Shown here in pieces: positions 35,344 to 44,324 of a stretch of DNA of 64,000 bases (its first letter is position 1; each line of letters starts with the position of its first letter). Both the position numbers and the translations under genes were made by a program. Source of the stretch: Planctomycetales bacterium (GTDB lineage: Bacteria; Planctomycetota; Planctomycetia; Isosphaerales; Isosphaeraceae); NCBI GenBank assembly GCA_027452145.1, contig DAIDHB010000026.1, forward strand, positions 1 to 64,000, given 5' to 3'. Below the pieces are notes generated by a model. That model was not told where the DNA came from. It ran no database searches and worked only from the letters and a program-made list of their open reading frames with translations.

Positions 35344-37737
35344 TCACGCCGCTGCTTCCTCCTTGGCCTCGCCGCCGGCACCGGCGCCTCCACCGCCGTT
35401 CTTGAGAGCCTCCCACTCTTCCCACGAATAGAGGACCTCGCGGGCCGAGCCGCTCTTGTACTCGCCGACGATGCCGTCCTCGGCCATGAAGTCGATGAGG
35501 CGCGCGGCGCGGCCGTATCCGATGCCCAGGGCGCGCTGGAGCAGCGAGCACGAGCCGCGGCCCTCGCGGATGACGACCTCGATGGCCGGCTCGTACAGGT
35601 CGTCCCGCTCCTTCAGCGCGGCGCCTCGCTCCTTCCCGCCCGGCCCGCCGCCGACCTGGAGCTGCAACAGCTCCTTGCTGAACTCGGGCGGGAACCGCTC
35701 GAGGTACTGGCCGATCCGCGTAACCTCGCCGTCCGACACATACGTCCCCTGCGCGCGGATGATGTGCGACGTGCCGGGGATCAGGAACAGCATGTCGCCG
35801 TTGCCCAGCAGGCGCTCGGCGCCCATCTCGTCGAGCACGACGCGCGAGTCGCTGCGGCTGGCGACCTGGAACGCGATCCGTGCCGGCAGGTTTCCCTTGA
35901 TCAGGCCCGTGACGACATCCACCGTCGGTTTCTGCGTCGCGAGGATCAGGTGGATACCGACCGCCCGGGCGAGCTGTGCCAGGCGGACGATGTGCTGCTC
36001 GGCCTCCTTTTCGGCCGTCATCATCATCTCGGCCAGCTCGTCGATCACGATGACGATGTAGGGCATGTAGGTCGGGATGCGCTGCTGCTCGGCCTCGTCC
36101 TCGGGGCCTAATCGCCGGTAGATCTCCTCGGGCGTGAGCTTGTTGTACGCCGAGATGTTCCGCACCTCGGCGCGACGGAGATACTCGTAGCGCTCGTCCA
36201 TTTTTTCGCAGGCCCAGGCGAGCAGTGACTCGGCCTTCTTCATGTCGACGACCACGGGGTGCATCAGGTGCGGCACGCGCTTGTACTGCGAGAGCTCGAC
36301 CTTCTTGGGGTCGATCAGGATCAGCTTCACCTCGTCGGGCCGCTTGGTCATCAGGATCGAGAGGATCATCGAGTTGAGGCACACCGACTTACCCGTGCCG
36401 GTGCGTCCGGCCATCAACAGGTGCGGCATGTCGGCGAGGTCGAAGATCAGCGGCACGCCCTTGGCGTCCTTGCCGAGGAATAGCGGGATGCGGCACTCGC
36501 GGAACTTGTCCTGCACGCCGGCGATCACGTCGCCCAGGCGGACCATGTTGCGGTGGTCGTTGGGTACCTCGATGCCGACCGTGGTCTTGCCCGGGATCGG
36601 CGCGACGATCCGGACGCTCGGCACGGCCAGCGCGATCGCCAGGTCGTCGGCCAGGCCGATGACCTTCGAAACCCGCAGCCCGGCCTCGAGCTCGATCTCG
36701 AACTGCGTGATAACCGGGCCGGTGTCGATCTGCACCACGCGGACCTGGTAGCCGAAGTCGAGCAGCGTGCGCTCCAGCAGCATGGCGCGGCTGTGGATCT
36801 TGGCCTCGTGCTCCTGGACGGGGAACTCCGGCGGCGGCTCGAGCAGCTCCATCGGCGGCAGCACGAACCCCGAGCCCGGCGCCGGCAGGTTCGTCCCGGG
36901 AAGGACCGGGATGCCCGTCGGCGGCTTCGGCCCGCCGATCGCCTGGGTGGGCGAGCCGTGCGCGGCCGCGGCCGCCGCCGCCGCCGCGCCGGCCGACCCG
37001 TGGACCGCGATCGGCGGATGGGCGCGCACGTCCGCCGGGCCGGAGGGATCGGCCAGGACGAGGGGATCGTCCCAGCCGCCGGAGGGGACTCGCATCAGTC
37101 CCCCCGCACCGGCGCCGACGCCGGCCGGCATCGGCATGGCCAGGCCGGTGCCCGTGCCCGCGGCCGCGCCGGTGCCCGCGCGCAGCCGTTGTCTCCCGTC
37201 GCGCAGCAGGAGCCGCAGCTCGTGGATCGGCCAGGCGATCAGGACCTCATGGCAGAGGAGGATGCCGAAGAGTCCGGTCGCGCCGAGGATAAGGAAGAGT
37301 CCAGCGCCGCCGAAGTGGCGCTCCAGCAGGACCGCAGTGATGGCGCCGGCATATCCGCCGCTGCCGATCGGCGGGCTGGGCCGGAGCTCCGGGGCGAGCC
37401 GGTGGAAGCCCGCCGCGGCGACGACGAGCACCAGCGCGAACCCGATCGCCGGGGTGACCCGGTCGGCCAGCTCGCGGCGTCGGACCAGCAGGCCGTTGAC
37501 GACCAGCAAAACCGGCGGGATCAGCCAGCTCGACCATCCGAGGGTGGCGAACATCGCGTGCGCCAGGGTCGCGCCGACCGGGCCGCAGGGATTGGTCGGG
37601 CGCGTGTTGGGCGGCTCGGCGCCCCAGCCCGGCGGGTCGGCCGGGTCGTACCCGAGCAGGCTGAGCGCCAGGAACACGATCGCCAGGCCGAACCCGACCA
37701 GGGGCGCCGACCGCAACGCTCGCTGCCGCAACGACAT
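35344..37737 (-). CDS. ftsK: DNA translocase FtsK/SpoIIIE
   Basis: A 797-residue protein. Four hydrophobic segments fill residues about 10-170 (LVGFGLAIVFLALSLLGYDP, AGLFLILGATGLFGILL). A Pro/Gly/Ala-rich linker (about 190-300) follows. The RecA-like motor is at about 360-690 with Walker A GRTGTGKS, Walker B LILIDPKKVEL and the DExx-type VIVIDELAEMM. The C-terminal winged-helix gamma domain (LLQRALGIGYGRAARLIDFM) should read KOPS-like sites on DNA. It moves DNA at division septa during chromosome dimer resolution. The start is ATG 37737. It is the last gene of the leftward housekeeping block. Confidence 0.96.
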   Translation of the reverse strand: MSLRQRALRSAPLVGFGLAIVFLALSLLGYDPADPPGWGAEPPNTRPTNPCGPVGATLAHAMFATLGWSSWLIPPVLLVVNGLLVRRRELADRVTPAIGFALVLVVAAAGFHRLAPELRPSPPIGSGGYAGAITAVLLERHFGGAGLFLILGATGLFGILLCHEVLIAWPIHELRLLLRDGRQRLRAGTGAAAGTGTGLAMPMPAGVGAGAGGLMRVPSGGWDDPLVLADPSGPADVRAHPPIAVHGSAGAAAAAAAAAHGSPTQAIGGPKPPTGIPVLPGTNLPAPGSGFVLPPMELLEPPPEFPVQEHEAKIHSRAMLLERTLLDFGYQVRVVQIDTGPVITQFEIELEAGLRVSKVIGLADDLAIALAVPSVRIVAPIPGKTTVGIEVPNDHRNMVRLGDVIAGVQDKFRECRIPLFLGKDAKGVPLIFDLADMPHLLMAGRTGTGKSVCLNSMILSILMTKRPDEVKLILIDPKKVELSQYKRVPHLMHPVVVDMKKAESLLAWACEKMDERYEYLRRAEVRNISAYNKLTPEEIYRRLGPEDEAEQQRIPTYMPYIVIVIDELAEMMMTAEKEAEQHIVRLAQLARAVGIHLILATQKPTVDVVTGLIKGNLPARIAFQVASRSDSRVVLDEMGAERLLGNGDMLFLIPGTSHIIRAQGTYVSDGEVTRIGQYLERFPPEFSKELLQLQVGGGPGGKERGAALKERDDLYEPAIEVVIREGRGSCSLLQRALGIGYGRAARLIDFMAEDGIVGEYKSGSAREVLYSWEEWEALKNGGGGAGAGGEAKEEAAA

Positions 37738-37758
37738 TCCTACCCCCCTGTGGACGGT

Positions 37759-37887
37759 AGGGGCGAGGGGTCAGGGGCGAGGGGCGAGGGAATTCGGCCG
37801 ATGACGGGTCCGCGCGAGGACGCCCGGTCGGCCGGAGTCAGCTTTTCCCGATCCTGCTCGCCCCTCGCTCCTCGTCCCTCGTCCCTG
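37759..37887. repeat. inverted GGGGCGA heptamer arrays in the ftsK-rpoZ spacer
   Basis: The left array 37759-37790 contains GGGGCGA-like units; the right array 37856-37887 holds the same units reversed (CCCCTCG, CCCTCGT). The arms align with about six mismatches over 31 bases. Degenerate version of the pairs at 9539 and 13456. Confidence 0.6.
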
Positions 37888-37978
37888 GCCATGGCCCCGG
37901 ACATCTAATGATCGGCCGCGGGGCCGTCGGGCTTGCGGAATCCGGGGCGGCGGGCGGAGGGAGCAGGGCGGGGTTTGA

Positions 37979-38251
37979 TCATTCGCGCGGCTGGGTAAGG
38001 TCGATCGTCTCGCCCCCCATCTCGAGCTCCTCGGTCGGCTCGACGGTCTGGAGCTTGCCCGACATGTCCAGGAAGATCTTCTCCTGCATGATCTCCTGGA
38101 TCACGATCGACATCTTGTCGGCGCCTCGCATGTCGACCAGCGGGCGAGCCCCCTGGTTCAGCGCGATCATGCGCTTCTGGATCAGGGTCGAGAGCTTGAA
38201 ACGCCCCCCGACCTTGTTGACGATCTCCTCTTCCTTCAGCTCGTCGATCAT
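37979..38251 (-). CDS. rpoZ: DNA-directed RNA polymerase omega subunit
   Basis: A 90-residue protein. The omega signature is clear: [20 protein letters not shown] followed by [11 protein letters not shown], close to the N terminus as usual. The tail ([16 protein letters not shown] and [11 protein letters not shown]) is longer than in E. coli but common in other phyla. Omega helps assemble the beta' subunit. It lies six bases behind gmk, as in many bacteria where gmk and rpoZ are neighbours, which supports the call. Start ATG 38251. Confidence 0.93.
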   Translation of the reverse strand: MIDELKEEEIVNKVGGRFKLSTLIQKRMIALNQGARPLVDMRGADKMSIVIQEIMQEKIFLDMSGKLQTVEPTEELEMGGETIDLTQPRE

Positions 38252-38257
38252 GTTCTT

Positions 38258-38875
38258 TCAAGCTCCACAGCCGTTCTGGGACAGGATGGTGGCGAGTTGC
38301 TCGACGGCTCGTTCCAGGTCGTCGTTGACGACCTGGACGTCGTATTCCCGGGCCAGCTCGATCTCGCGGCGGGCGTTGACCAGCCGGCGCTCGATGGTGG
38401 CCTCGCTGTCGGTGCCGCGCGCCCGCAACCGGGCCTCGAGCACCTGCAAACTGGGGACCTGGATGAAGACGAGCAGGGCATCGGGTGCCTTCTTGCGGAC
38501 CTGGAATCCCCCCTGGACGTCGATGACCAGGGCCACGCACAGGCCCCGTTCGATCGCGTCGCGCACCGGGCCGGCCGGCGTGCCGTAGTGCTGGCCGTGG
38601 ACCAGGGCCGATTCCAGCAGCTCGCCCCGGGCCCGGATCTGCTCGAACTCCTCGTGGGCGACAAAAAGGTAGTCCCGGCCGTTCACCTCGCCAGGCCGCG
38701 GATCCCGGGTGGTCGCCGAGATCGACACCGCGAGCCGCAGCTCGGGGCGATCGAGCAGCCGGCGCACCAGGGTGCTCTTGCCCGAGCCCGACGGCCCGCT
38801 GATGACCACCAGCCGGCCCCGACGGCCCGGCGCGGGCCCGGAGCCGGATACTGCCTCGCCCGCGTCATTCAACAT
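38258..38875 (-). CDS. gmk: guanylate kinase
   Basis: A 205-residue protein. The P-loop is LVVISGPSGSGKSTLVRRLL near residue 25. The GMP-binding lobe has VSISATTRDPRPGEVNGRDY (S-x-T-T-R-x-P-R-x-G-E), and the late IDVQGGFQVRK matches the lid core. It converts GMP to GDP. The first 20 residues are a poorly conserved extension; ATG 38875 is the first usable start, as the stop of yicC lies in its first codons (overlap of 11 bases), which shows translational coupling. Confidence 0.95.
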   Translation of the reverse strand: MLNDAGEAVSGSGPAPGRRGRLVVISGPSGSGKSTLVRRLLDRPELRLAVSISATTRDPRPGEVNGRDYLFVAHEEFEQIRARGELLESALVHGQHYGTPAGPVRDAIERGLCVALVIDVQGGFQVRKKAPDALLVFIQVPSLQVLEARLRARGTDSEATIERRLVNARREIELAREYDVQVVNDDLERAVEQLATILSQNGCGA

Positions 38876-39782
38876 TCTGGACCAGCTCGCGGATCTTTTC
38901 CAGGAGGGCCTTCACGTCCACCACGGCGCGGCTGATCTCCACGTCATTGGCCTTCGAGCCGATCGTGTTGATCTCGCGCCCCATCTCCTGCACGAGGAAC
39001 TCCAGCTTTCGCCCGGAGCTCTCCGCCTCGTCGATGATCGCGGCGTACTGCGCCAGGTGGGCACGCAGCCGGACCACCTCCTCGCTGATGTCGCAGCGAT
39101 CCGCCAGGATCGCGACCTCGCGCACCAGGTCGGCCGGCTCGATCGTGACCCCCTGATCGGCCACCAGCGCCCGGACCCGATCGGTGATCTTGCGGTGATA
39201 CGCCTGCACCACCAGCGGGGCCCGCTCGGCGATCCGCCCGAGGTGCTCGTCGATCGACCGGCCCAGCGCGATCAGCTCGTCGGCCATCGCGCGGCCCTCG
39301 CGTGCCCGCGATGCTTCAAGCGCCTCGAGCGCCCGCGTTACCACCGCGGCGACCTCGGGCCAGTCGTCCTGCGGCGACGAGACGCACGGCCGCGTCTCCT
39401 CGACCACACCCGGCAAGGCCAGGAGCGGCCCCAGGTCGACCGTCGCCATCGCGCCCGAAGACGCGGTCCCCCAGTCGCCGTCGCCGCCGTCCTCGCCCTG
39501 GAGCGCCCGGAGTTGGTCCCGGTAGCTGGCCAGGGCGACGAGATTGAGCCGGTAGTCCTCCGGGCGCCTCGGCCTCTCGATCCGCAGGCTGATCTGCACC
39601 GTGCCCCGCCGGACGCGCTCCCGCACCAGTTGCTCCAGCGCCCCTTCCATCGCCGCGAACTCGTCGCTGATCCGCGAGCTGATCTTCAGGTGCCGGTTGT
39701 TCACCGTCCGCATCTCCACCTGGACCGTCCACCGAGGATCCTGGTGCCGCGCCTCTCCGAATCCGGTCATGCTCAGTAGCAA
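38865..39782 (-). CDS. YicC-family endoribonuclease
   Basis: A protein of about 305 residues. It has the characteristic N terminus SMTGFGEA, then VEMRTVNNRHLKISSRI, and the C-terminal AIIDEAESSGRKLEFLVQEM, REINTIGSKANDVEISR block with the conserved R-E-x-N-T-x-x-S-K motif. TTG 39782 is preferred because GAGG lies five bases upstream; a TTG at 39809 or the ATG 39770 are alternatives. YicC is an RNase that acts on small RNAs in E. coli. The gene order yicC-gmk-rpoZ is conserved in many bacteria. Confidence 0.9.
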   Translation of the reverse strand: MLLSMTGFGEARHQDPRWTVQVEMRTVNNRHLKISSRISDEFAAMEGALEQLVRERVRRGTVQISLRIERPRRPEDYRLNLVALASYRDQLRALQGEDGGDGDWGTASSGAMATVDLGPLLALPGVVEETRPCVSSPQDDWPEVAAVVTRALEALEASRAREGRAMADELIALGRSIDEHLGRIAERAPLVVQAYHRKITDRVRALVADQGVTIEPADLVREVAILADRCDISEEVVRLRAHLAQYAAIIDEAESSGRKLEFLVQEMGREINTIGSKANDVEISRAVVDVKALLEKIRELVQNVE

Positions 39783-39842
39783 GGCAGCCTCACTGGTACG
39801 TTCGTTCAATCGCTGGCGGTCGAAAGATCGTGGCGGGCGGGA

Positions 39843-39914
39843 AGTAGGTCAGGCTCTCAGCCTGACTCCGGATTCCGTCGGCCGGCCCGCGTCAGGCTGA
39901 GATCCCGACCTACT
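39843..39914. repeat. 24-bp-arm palindrome of the AAGTAGGTCGGGC family
   Basis: Arms 39843-39866 and 39891-39914 pair over 24 bases with two mismatches (AGTAGGTCAGGCTCTCAG). The outer six to eight bases equal those of the elements at 2019 and 46930, whereas the inner part differs, so it is a diverged sub-type. It lies in the yicC-secG spacer. Confidence 0.7.
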
Positions 39915-39935
39915 CAAGAGATGGGGTTCTCGACC

Positions 39936-39952
39936 GGTGGGCAATGCCCACC
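39936..39952. repeat. short hairpin GGTGGGCAATGCCCACC
   Basis: A 17-bp palindrome with seven-base arms and a short loop. It shares the GGTGGG core with the convergent hairpin at 3002-3063. It may terminate the secG transcript. Confidence 0.5.
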
Positions 39953-39990
39953 CTACATGGGCTAACCGGCCTCTCGGGGAAATCCTCACC

Positions 39991-40605
39991 TCAGGGCGAC
40001 TTCGGCGTCGCGGCGGCCTTGCCGCCGGCGGGTGCCGGCGCCGACGAACCGCCCGGGGCAGGGGTCGCCGCCTTGGCCGGCGCGGGTGCCGGCGCAGGTG
40101 CGGGTGCCGGCGCAGCGGCCTTGCCCGCACCGGTGCCCTTGGCCGGCTCACCCGGGATGGCCGGGATATCCACCGGGGCGGGGATCGGCGGCGCGCCGGC
40201 GCCGACGTCGGTCGCCGGCGACGGGGGCAGGTCGAGGAGATCGGTGCCCTTCGGCGCCGCGGCGCCCGTCCCCTTGCCGGCCGCCCGGGACCGGGCCTTG
40301 GCCCGCGCGGCCGCGGCGTCGGCGTCGGCCGTCGGCTCGTCGAACATCCGGCTCGTCGAGCCGGCGCGGTGGTTCATCAGCACCACCAGCAGCATCGCCA
40401 TCAGCATCCAGACCGCCACCGCGCCGATGGTGATCCGCGTGAAGACGTCGCCCGCCTTCGTGCCGAACGCGCTCGAGCCGCCCACCCCGCCGAACGCCCC
40501 GGCCAGCCCGCCGCCCTTCCCGCGCTGGATCAGGATGACGCCGATCAAAAACAGCGAGCCCAGGATCATCAGGATGTTCAGCAATCCGATGAGGAAGTCC
40601 ACCAT
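39991..40605 (-). CDS. secG: preprotein translocase subunit SecG with long Ala/Pro tail
   Basis: A 204-residue protein. The first 80 residues are a standard SecG: one hydrophobic segment (FLIGLLNILMILGSLFLIGV), ILIQRGKGGGLAGAFGG with the conserved G-G-G-L-x-G-x-x-G block, and a second segment (GAVAVWMLMAMLLVVLMN). The remaining 120 residues are an extension rich in Ala, Pro and Lys with no recognisable fold (DLLDLPPSPATDVGAGAPPI and repeats of PAPAPAPA). Normal SecG is about 75-115 residues, so the tail is unusual. It forms part of the SecYEG channel in the inner membrane. Confidence 0.93.
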   Translation of the reverse strand: MVDFLIGLLNILMILGSLFLIGVILIQRGKGGGLAGAFGGVGGSSAFGTKAGDVFTRITIGAVAVWMLMAMLLVVLMNHRAGSTSRMFDEPTADADAAAARAKARSRAAGKGTGAAAPKGTDLLDLPPSPATDVGAGAPPIPAPVDIPAIPGEPAKGTGAGKAAAPAPAPAPAPAPAKAATPAPGGSSAPAPAGGKAAATPKSP

Positions 40606-40628
40606 GCGTCGGGGTCCTGCTCTGTAGG

Positions 40629-40804
40629 GAACCAGGGATCAGGGGCCAGGGGCGAGTAAATGGCTGACGGTTCGGGGTCGGATGCCGGTGACAGCGGGCC
40701 AGTCGGTTGGCCGGGGGCCGCCCGCAGAGGGCGCGGCTAGCGTAAAGGCAGGCGGCCGGAGACCTGTCTTCCCCGGCCCCCGACCCCTGACCTCTGGCCC
40801 TTGC
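40629..40804. repeat. inverted CAGGGG heptamer-like arrays in the secG-tpiA spacer
   Basis: Left array about 40631-40656 (CCAGGGATCAGGGGCCAGGG) and right array about 40776-40804 (reverse sense CCCCTGACC). The right array abuts the tpiA stop codon (40805-40807). It is a degenerate copy of the arrangement at 9539 and 13456. Confidence 0.5.
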
Positions 40805-41575
40805 TCAGAGCCCGCGCCCGGCCGCGACGATGGCGAGGAAGTCGGACGCCTTGAGGCTGGCGCCGCCGACCAGGGCCCCGTCGATATCCGGGCAGGCGAG
40901 GAGCTGGCCGGCGTTATCCGGCTTGACGCTCCCTCCGTACTGGACAACGACCCGGTCGGCCGTCGCCTGGCCGAACGCCTCGGCCAGCCTGGCGCGGATG
41001 AACGCGTGGGCCGACTGCGCCTGCTCGGGCGTGGCGGTCAGCCCGGTGCCGATGGCCCAGACGGGCTCATACGCCAGCACGGTGCCGGCCATCTGCTCGG
41101 GCGACAGACCGGCGAGCGAGCCGGCCAGTTGCTCGGCGAGCACGGCCTCGGTCCGGTCGGAGAGACGCTCTTCCTTCGTCTCGCCGATGCAGACGATCGG
41201 TATCAAACGGGCCGCCAGCGCCGCGTGGAGCTTGCGGTTGACCTGGGCGTCGGTCTCGCCCATCCCGTGGCGACGCTCGCTATGGCCCAGGATCACGTGG
41301 GTGCAGCCGGAGTCGACCAGCATCGCGCCGGAGAGCTCGCCGGTGTAGGCGCCCGAAGCTTCCCAGTGCATGTTCTGGCCGCCCAGGCCGATCGGCGAGC
41401 CCTCGAGCACCGCGTCGACCGCCTGGAGGAACGGCGACGGCGGGCAGACGACGACGTGGACCTGGGTGCTGGACCCGACGCCCGCCTTGACCTCCTGCGC
41501 CAGCGCGGCGGCTTCGGCCCGCGTGGACGGGTTCATCTTCCAGTTGCCGGCGATCAGCAGGGTGCGGGCGCGCAT
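40805..41575 (-). CDS. tpiA: triosephosphate isomerase
   Basis: A 256-residue protein from ATG 41575. All catalytic blocks are present: LIAGNWKMN (Lys), VILGHSERR (His) and [11 protein letters not shown] (Glu), plus the C-terminal phosphate loop YGGSVKPDN. It interconverts dihydroxyacetone phosphate and glyceraldehyde 3-phosphate in glycolysis. The gene overlaps the end of aroF by 22 bases, so the two are likely co-transcribed and coupled. SecG follows, an order seen in many bacteria (tpiA-secG). Confidence 0.97.
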   Translation of the reverse strand: MRARTLLIAGNWKMNPSTRAEAAALAQEVKAGVGSSTQVHVVVCPPSPFLQAVDAVLEGSPIGLGGQNMHWEASGAYTGELSGAMLVDSGCTHVILGHSERRHGMGETDAQVNRKLHAALAARLIPIVCIGETKEERLSDRTEAVLAEQLAGSLAGLSPEQMAGTVLAYEPVWAIGTGLTATPEQAQSAHAFIRARLAEAFGQATADRVVVQYGGSVKPDNAGQLLACPDIDGALVGGASLKASDFLAIVAAGRGL

Positions 41576-42621
41576 GCGGCGGGCTCCTTCGTCTGGGCGT
41601 TGCAAACGTCGATCGTCCGGCCCAGGAGCCGGGCCAGCGGGCGCAGCTCGTCCATCAGCCGGTCGAACTGGTCGGGGACCAGCGCCTGAGGGCCGTCGGA
41701 GAGCGCCTTCTCGGGGCAGCCATGGACCTCCACGTGCACGCCGTCGGCACCGGCGGCGATCGCGGCCTTCGCCATGGCCGGGATCAGCTCGGGCCGGCCC
41801 GTGGCGTGGCTGGGATCCACGATGATCGGCAGGTGGCTCTGCCCCTGGACGTTCGGCACCATCGAGAGGTCCAGCGTGTTGCGCGTCGAGTCCTCGAACG
41901 TGCGGATCCCCCGCTCGCAGAGGATGACCTGCCAGTTCCCCTCCGACATCACGTACTCGGCCGACATCAGCAGGTCCTTGACCGTCGCGCTCAGCCCGCG
42001 CTTCAGCAGCACCGGGTGGCGGGTCCGGCCGCACTCCTTCAGCAGGTCGAAGTTCTGCATGTTCCGCGCGCCGATCTGGAGGATGTCGGCGTAGCGCTCG
42101 ACGACCTCGACCTGGCGCGGGTCCATGACCTCGGTGACGACCGGCATGCCCAGCTCGTCCCCGGCGGCACGGAGGAGCTGGAGCCCCTCCTTGCCCATCC
42201 CCTGGAAGCTGTACGGGCTGGTCCTCGGCTTGAACGCCCCGCCGCGGAGGATGTTCGCCCCCGCGCGCTTCACCCGCCGGGCGACCTCGAACAGCAGCTC
42301 CTCGCCCTCGATCGCGCACGGCCCGGCGATCACGGCCAGGTGCCCGCCGCCGATCTTGATTCCCTTGATGTCGACGACCGACGGCTCCGGGTGGAACTCG
42401 CGGCTGGCCAGCTTGAACGGCCGGAGGATCGGCACGACCTTCTCGACCCCGGCAATGGCCTGGAGCGGCTGCACCTGGAGCTTGTCCTCGTCGCCGATCA
42501 CGCCAATGATCGTCCGCGAAACCCCCTGGCTGAGGTGCGGCGTCAGGCCCAGCGCGTGGATCCGCTCGAGCACATGCTCGACGACCCCGGGCGCCGGATT
42601 CGGCTTCAACACGATGATCAT
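41554..42621 (-). CDS. aroF: 3-deoxy-7-phosphoheptulonate synthase (DAHP synthase, type I-beta)
   Basis: A 355-residue protein from ATG 42621, with an AGAGGA site ten bases upstream. Residues 1-70 are a ferredoxin-like regulatory domain ([20 protein letters not shown]). Residues about 85-340 are the TIM barrel: [50 protein letters not shown] and [11 protein letters not shown], all typical of the Thermotoga-like enzyme. It joins PEP and erythrose 4-phosphate in the first shikimate step and is probably feedback-inhibited through the N-terminal domain. It is the first gene of the aroF-tpiA-secG block. The C terminus carries a short Cys/Ala/Pro extension. Confidence 0.95.
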   Translation of the reverse strand: MIIVLKPNPAPGVVEHVLERIHALGLTPHLSQGVSRTIIGVIGDEDKLQVQPLQAIAGVEKVVPILRPFKLASREFHPEPSVVDIKGIKIGGGHLAVIAGPCAIEGEELLFEVARRVKRAGANILRGGAFKPRTSPYSFQGMGKEGLQLLRAAGDELGMPVVTEVMDPRQVEVVERYADILQIGARNMQNFDLLKECGRTRHPVLLKRGLSATVKDLLMSAEYVMSEGNWQVILCERGIRTFEDSTRNTLDLSMVPNVQGQSHLPIIVDPSHATGRPELIPAMAKAAIAAGADGVHVEVHGCPEKALSDGPQALVPDQFDRLMDELRPLARLLGRTIDVCNAQTKEPAACAPAPC

Positions 42622-43241
42622 TCCGGGTCGGTCCTCTTCTTCTTTATTCTCTCGGTGGACTGGAGGCGCGGTGGGCGCTCGGCCGGTCGTTCGTTCCTTC
42701 GCGGTCCTCGGTCGGTCGGCGGCTGGGGCGTGCGGGGCCTCGATCCGGATCCCGGCGACCCGATCCTCCGGGGGGGATCCCGACCGTCGGCGGACGCCCG
42801 CGGGCGAGGCGATTGAATCCCATCGGATCGGGCCGGCGGCCAGCCGCCCGCCCGGGGATATCTTCGTCCCGGCGTGATCCACCCGGGCCCCCTCGCCGCT
42901 CGCCTCGCGGAGCGACCCCCGGGGATGAACGTACCAGTCTAGCGAATCGCGGATTTTCGGGGAAGGACGATTTTTCCGGCGACGGGATTCGAGTTCCGGG
43001 TGAAATCGGAAAACAGGGCAGTATGGGTTGAGCGCGCAAGAAATGAGCGCAGAGAGAATTGTAAAGGCAGGACGCGGTGTCGCGGCGGGCGCCGGTCCAC
43101 TTTGCGGGATATCTCAACCACGAATGGCACGGATTCCACGAATGAGGGGCGCGCGGCGCCGTACCCCATTCATGTCCTTCGTGCCATTCGTGGTTGAAGA
43201 GACCGGATCGCCTGGCCGTCCGATGGGCTCCACAGTTCCGG
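42622..43241. other. intergenic spacer with hairpin repeat
   Basis: About 620 bp between aroF and the PEP-CTERM gene. Besides the 43115-43196 repeat (listed separately), I see no gene or promoter motif that I would call. The first 250 bp are GC-rich and non-repetitive. Confidence 0.45.
43115..43196. repeat. 82-bp inverted repeat (CAACCACGAATGGCACG)
   Basis: The arms begin CAACCACGAATGGCACG at 43115 and end with the complement at 43196. They pair over about 32 bases with a few mismatches around a GC-rich loop. The hairpin sits 46 bp after the end of the PEP-CTERM gene. The words are very unlike the GC-rich surroundings, so it looks like a dispersed repeat. Confidence 0.75.
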
Positions 43242-44090
43242 TCAGAACGCCTGGCGCCGCAGGGCGGGGAGCAGGCGCTTCCGGGCGGCCAGGCCGGCGA
43301 TGCCGAGGCCCAGGAGCACGAACGTCGAGGGCTCGGGGACGGACGAGACCTGGATCGTGGCGATCAGGTCGCTGCTGGTGGGGACGTGGGTGATCGTGTA
43401 GCCGGCGGCCGTGGTCTTGCCGTCGATGCCGGCCAGGAACGTCGAGGCGGTGGATTCGTTGAACAGCGAGGTCACCATGCCATTGGTGATCTGGGTGCCG
43501 GTGCCGGGGGTCTGGCCCTTGATGAAGGTGAGGGCCGTCGTGAGGCTCTGGGCCTCGGTGTCCGAGTCCCAGATGCCCGAGCCGAAGACCTGGATGGTGA
43601 TGGGCCCCTTGAAGCTGCCCTCGGCGTTGAAGATCTGCATCGGTTTGTCGTTGCCGATGAAGAAATCATCGGACGGCACGATCATGCCGGCGAAGCTCAG
43701 GAACTGGTCGGTGCCCGGGTTGGCGACGCTGAGGATCGTCGAGTTCGACTGGCCGGGCAGGAACTGGGGCAGGCTGCCGCCGGACTTCAACGTGGTATCC
43801 ACGCCGACATTCGCCGCCTCGAACTGCGACGACAGGGGCACGGTGTTGCCGAACTGCGCGAGGGTTGCGATTTCCGAACTGGCGGCCTGGCCCGGCGTGA
43901 ACGCGTGGAAGGTCCCATCCTGGACGCCGAACCAGATGGGGGCGAGGGTAAAGCCCCCGTCGGGCTGGTCGTTCGTGACCGTGATCTTGATCTCGCCGCC
44001 TCGGGCAGAAAAGGTCACGAACAGCGCGGCGGCGAGCGCGGCCGCGGCCGCTCCCGGCCGGCGCGCGGGGCGCGGGGATCGGTTGAGCAT
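43242..44090 (-). CDS. PEP-CTERM exported protein with spondin-like domain
   Basis: A 282-residue protein from ATG 44090 (GGAG ten bases upstream). A signal peptide (RRPGAAAAALAAALFVTFSA) is followed by IKITVTNDQPDGGFTLAPIW, typical for the bacterial spondin-N-like domain, where F-T-L-x-P-x-W-x-x-x-H-D-G is the rule; here WFGVQDGTFHAF. The C terminus has the sorting signal VPEPSTFVLLGLGIAGLAAR with basic residues after it, so the protein is probably cut and attached to exopolysaccharide by an exosortase. The domain is exposed outside the cell. The partner exosortase is not in this window. Confidence 0.88.
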   Translation of the reverse strand: MLNRSPRPARRPGAAAAALAAALFVTFSARGGEIKITVTNDQPDGGFTLAPIWFGVQDGTFHAFTPGQAASSEIATLAQFGNTVPLSSQFEAANVGVDTTLKSGGSLPQFLPGQSNSTILSVANPGTDQFLSFAGMIVPSDDFFIGNDKPMQIFNAEGSFKGPITIQVFGSGIWDSDTEAQSLTTALTFIKGQTPGTGTQITNGMVTSLFNESTASTFLAGIDGKTTAAGYTITHVPTSSDLIATIQVSSVPEPSTFVLLGLGIAGLAARKRLLPALRRQAF

Positions 44091-44324
44091 CACGAGCAAA
44101 CTCCATGCGAGTGTGCGAAGAACGAGGCTCCCTGAAACCGCGGACAATCCCGTCCGCTCGCCGATTAGTCGCGGGAATCCGCGGGGTGTTACGGGCATTC
44201 GCGAAGGACTCGAGGGGCCCCGGCCCGCGCCCTTGCCCGCCGCGTGGCCGGGCGTACGATGGGATCGGTTGAGCCCCGGCTCTCCGACAGTGCCGATCGA
44301 TCCTGATACCCGCGGCGAGGAACG

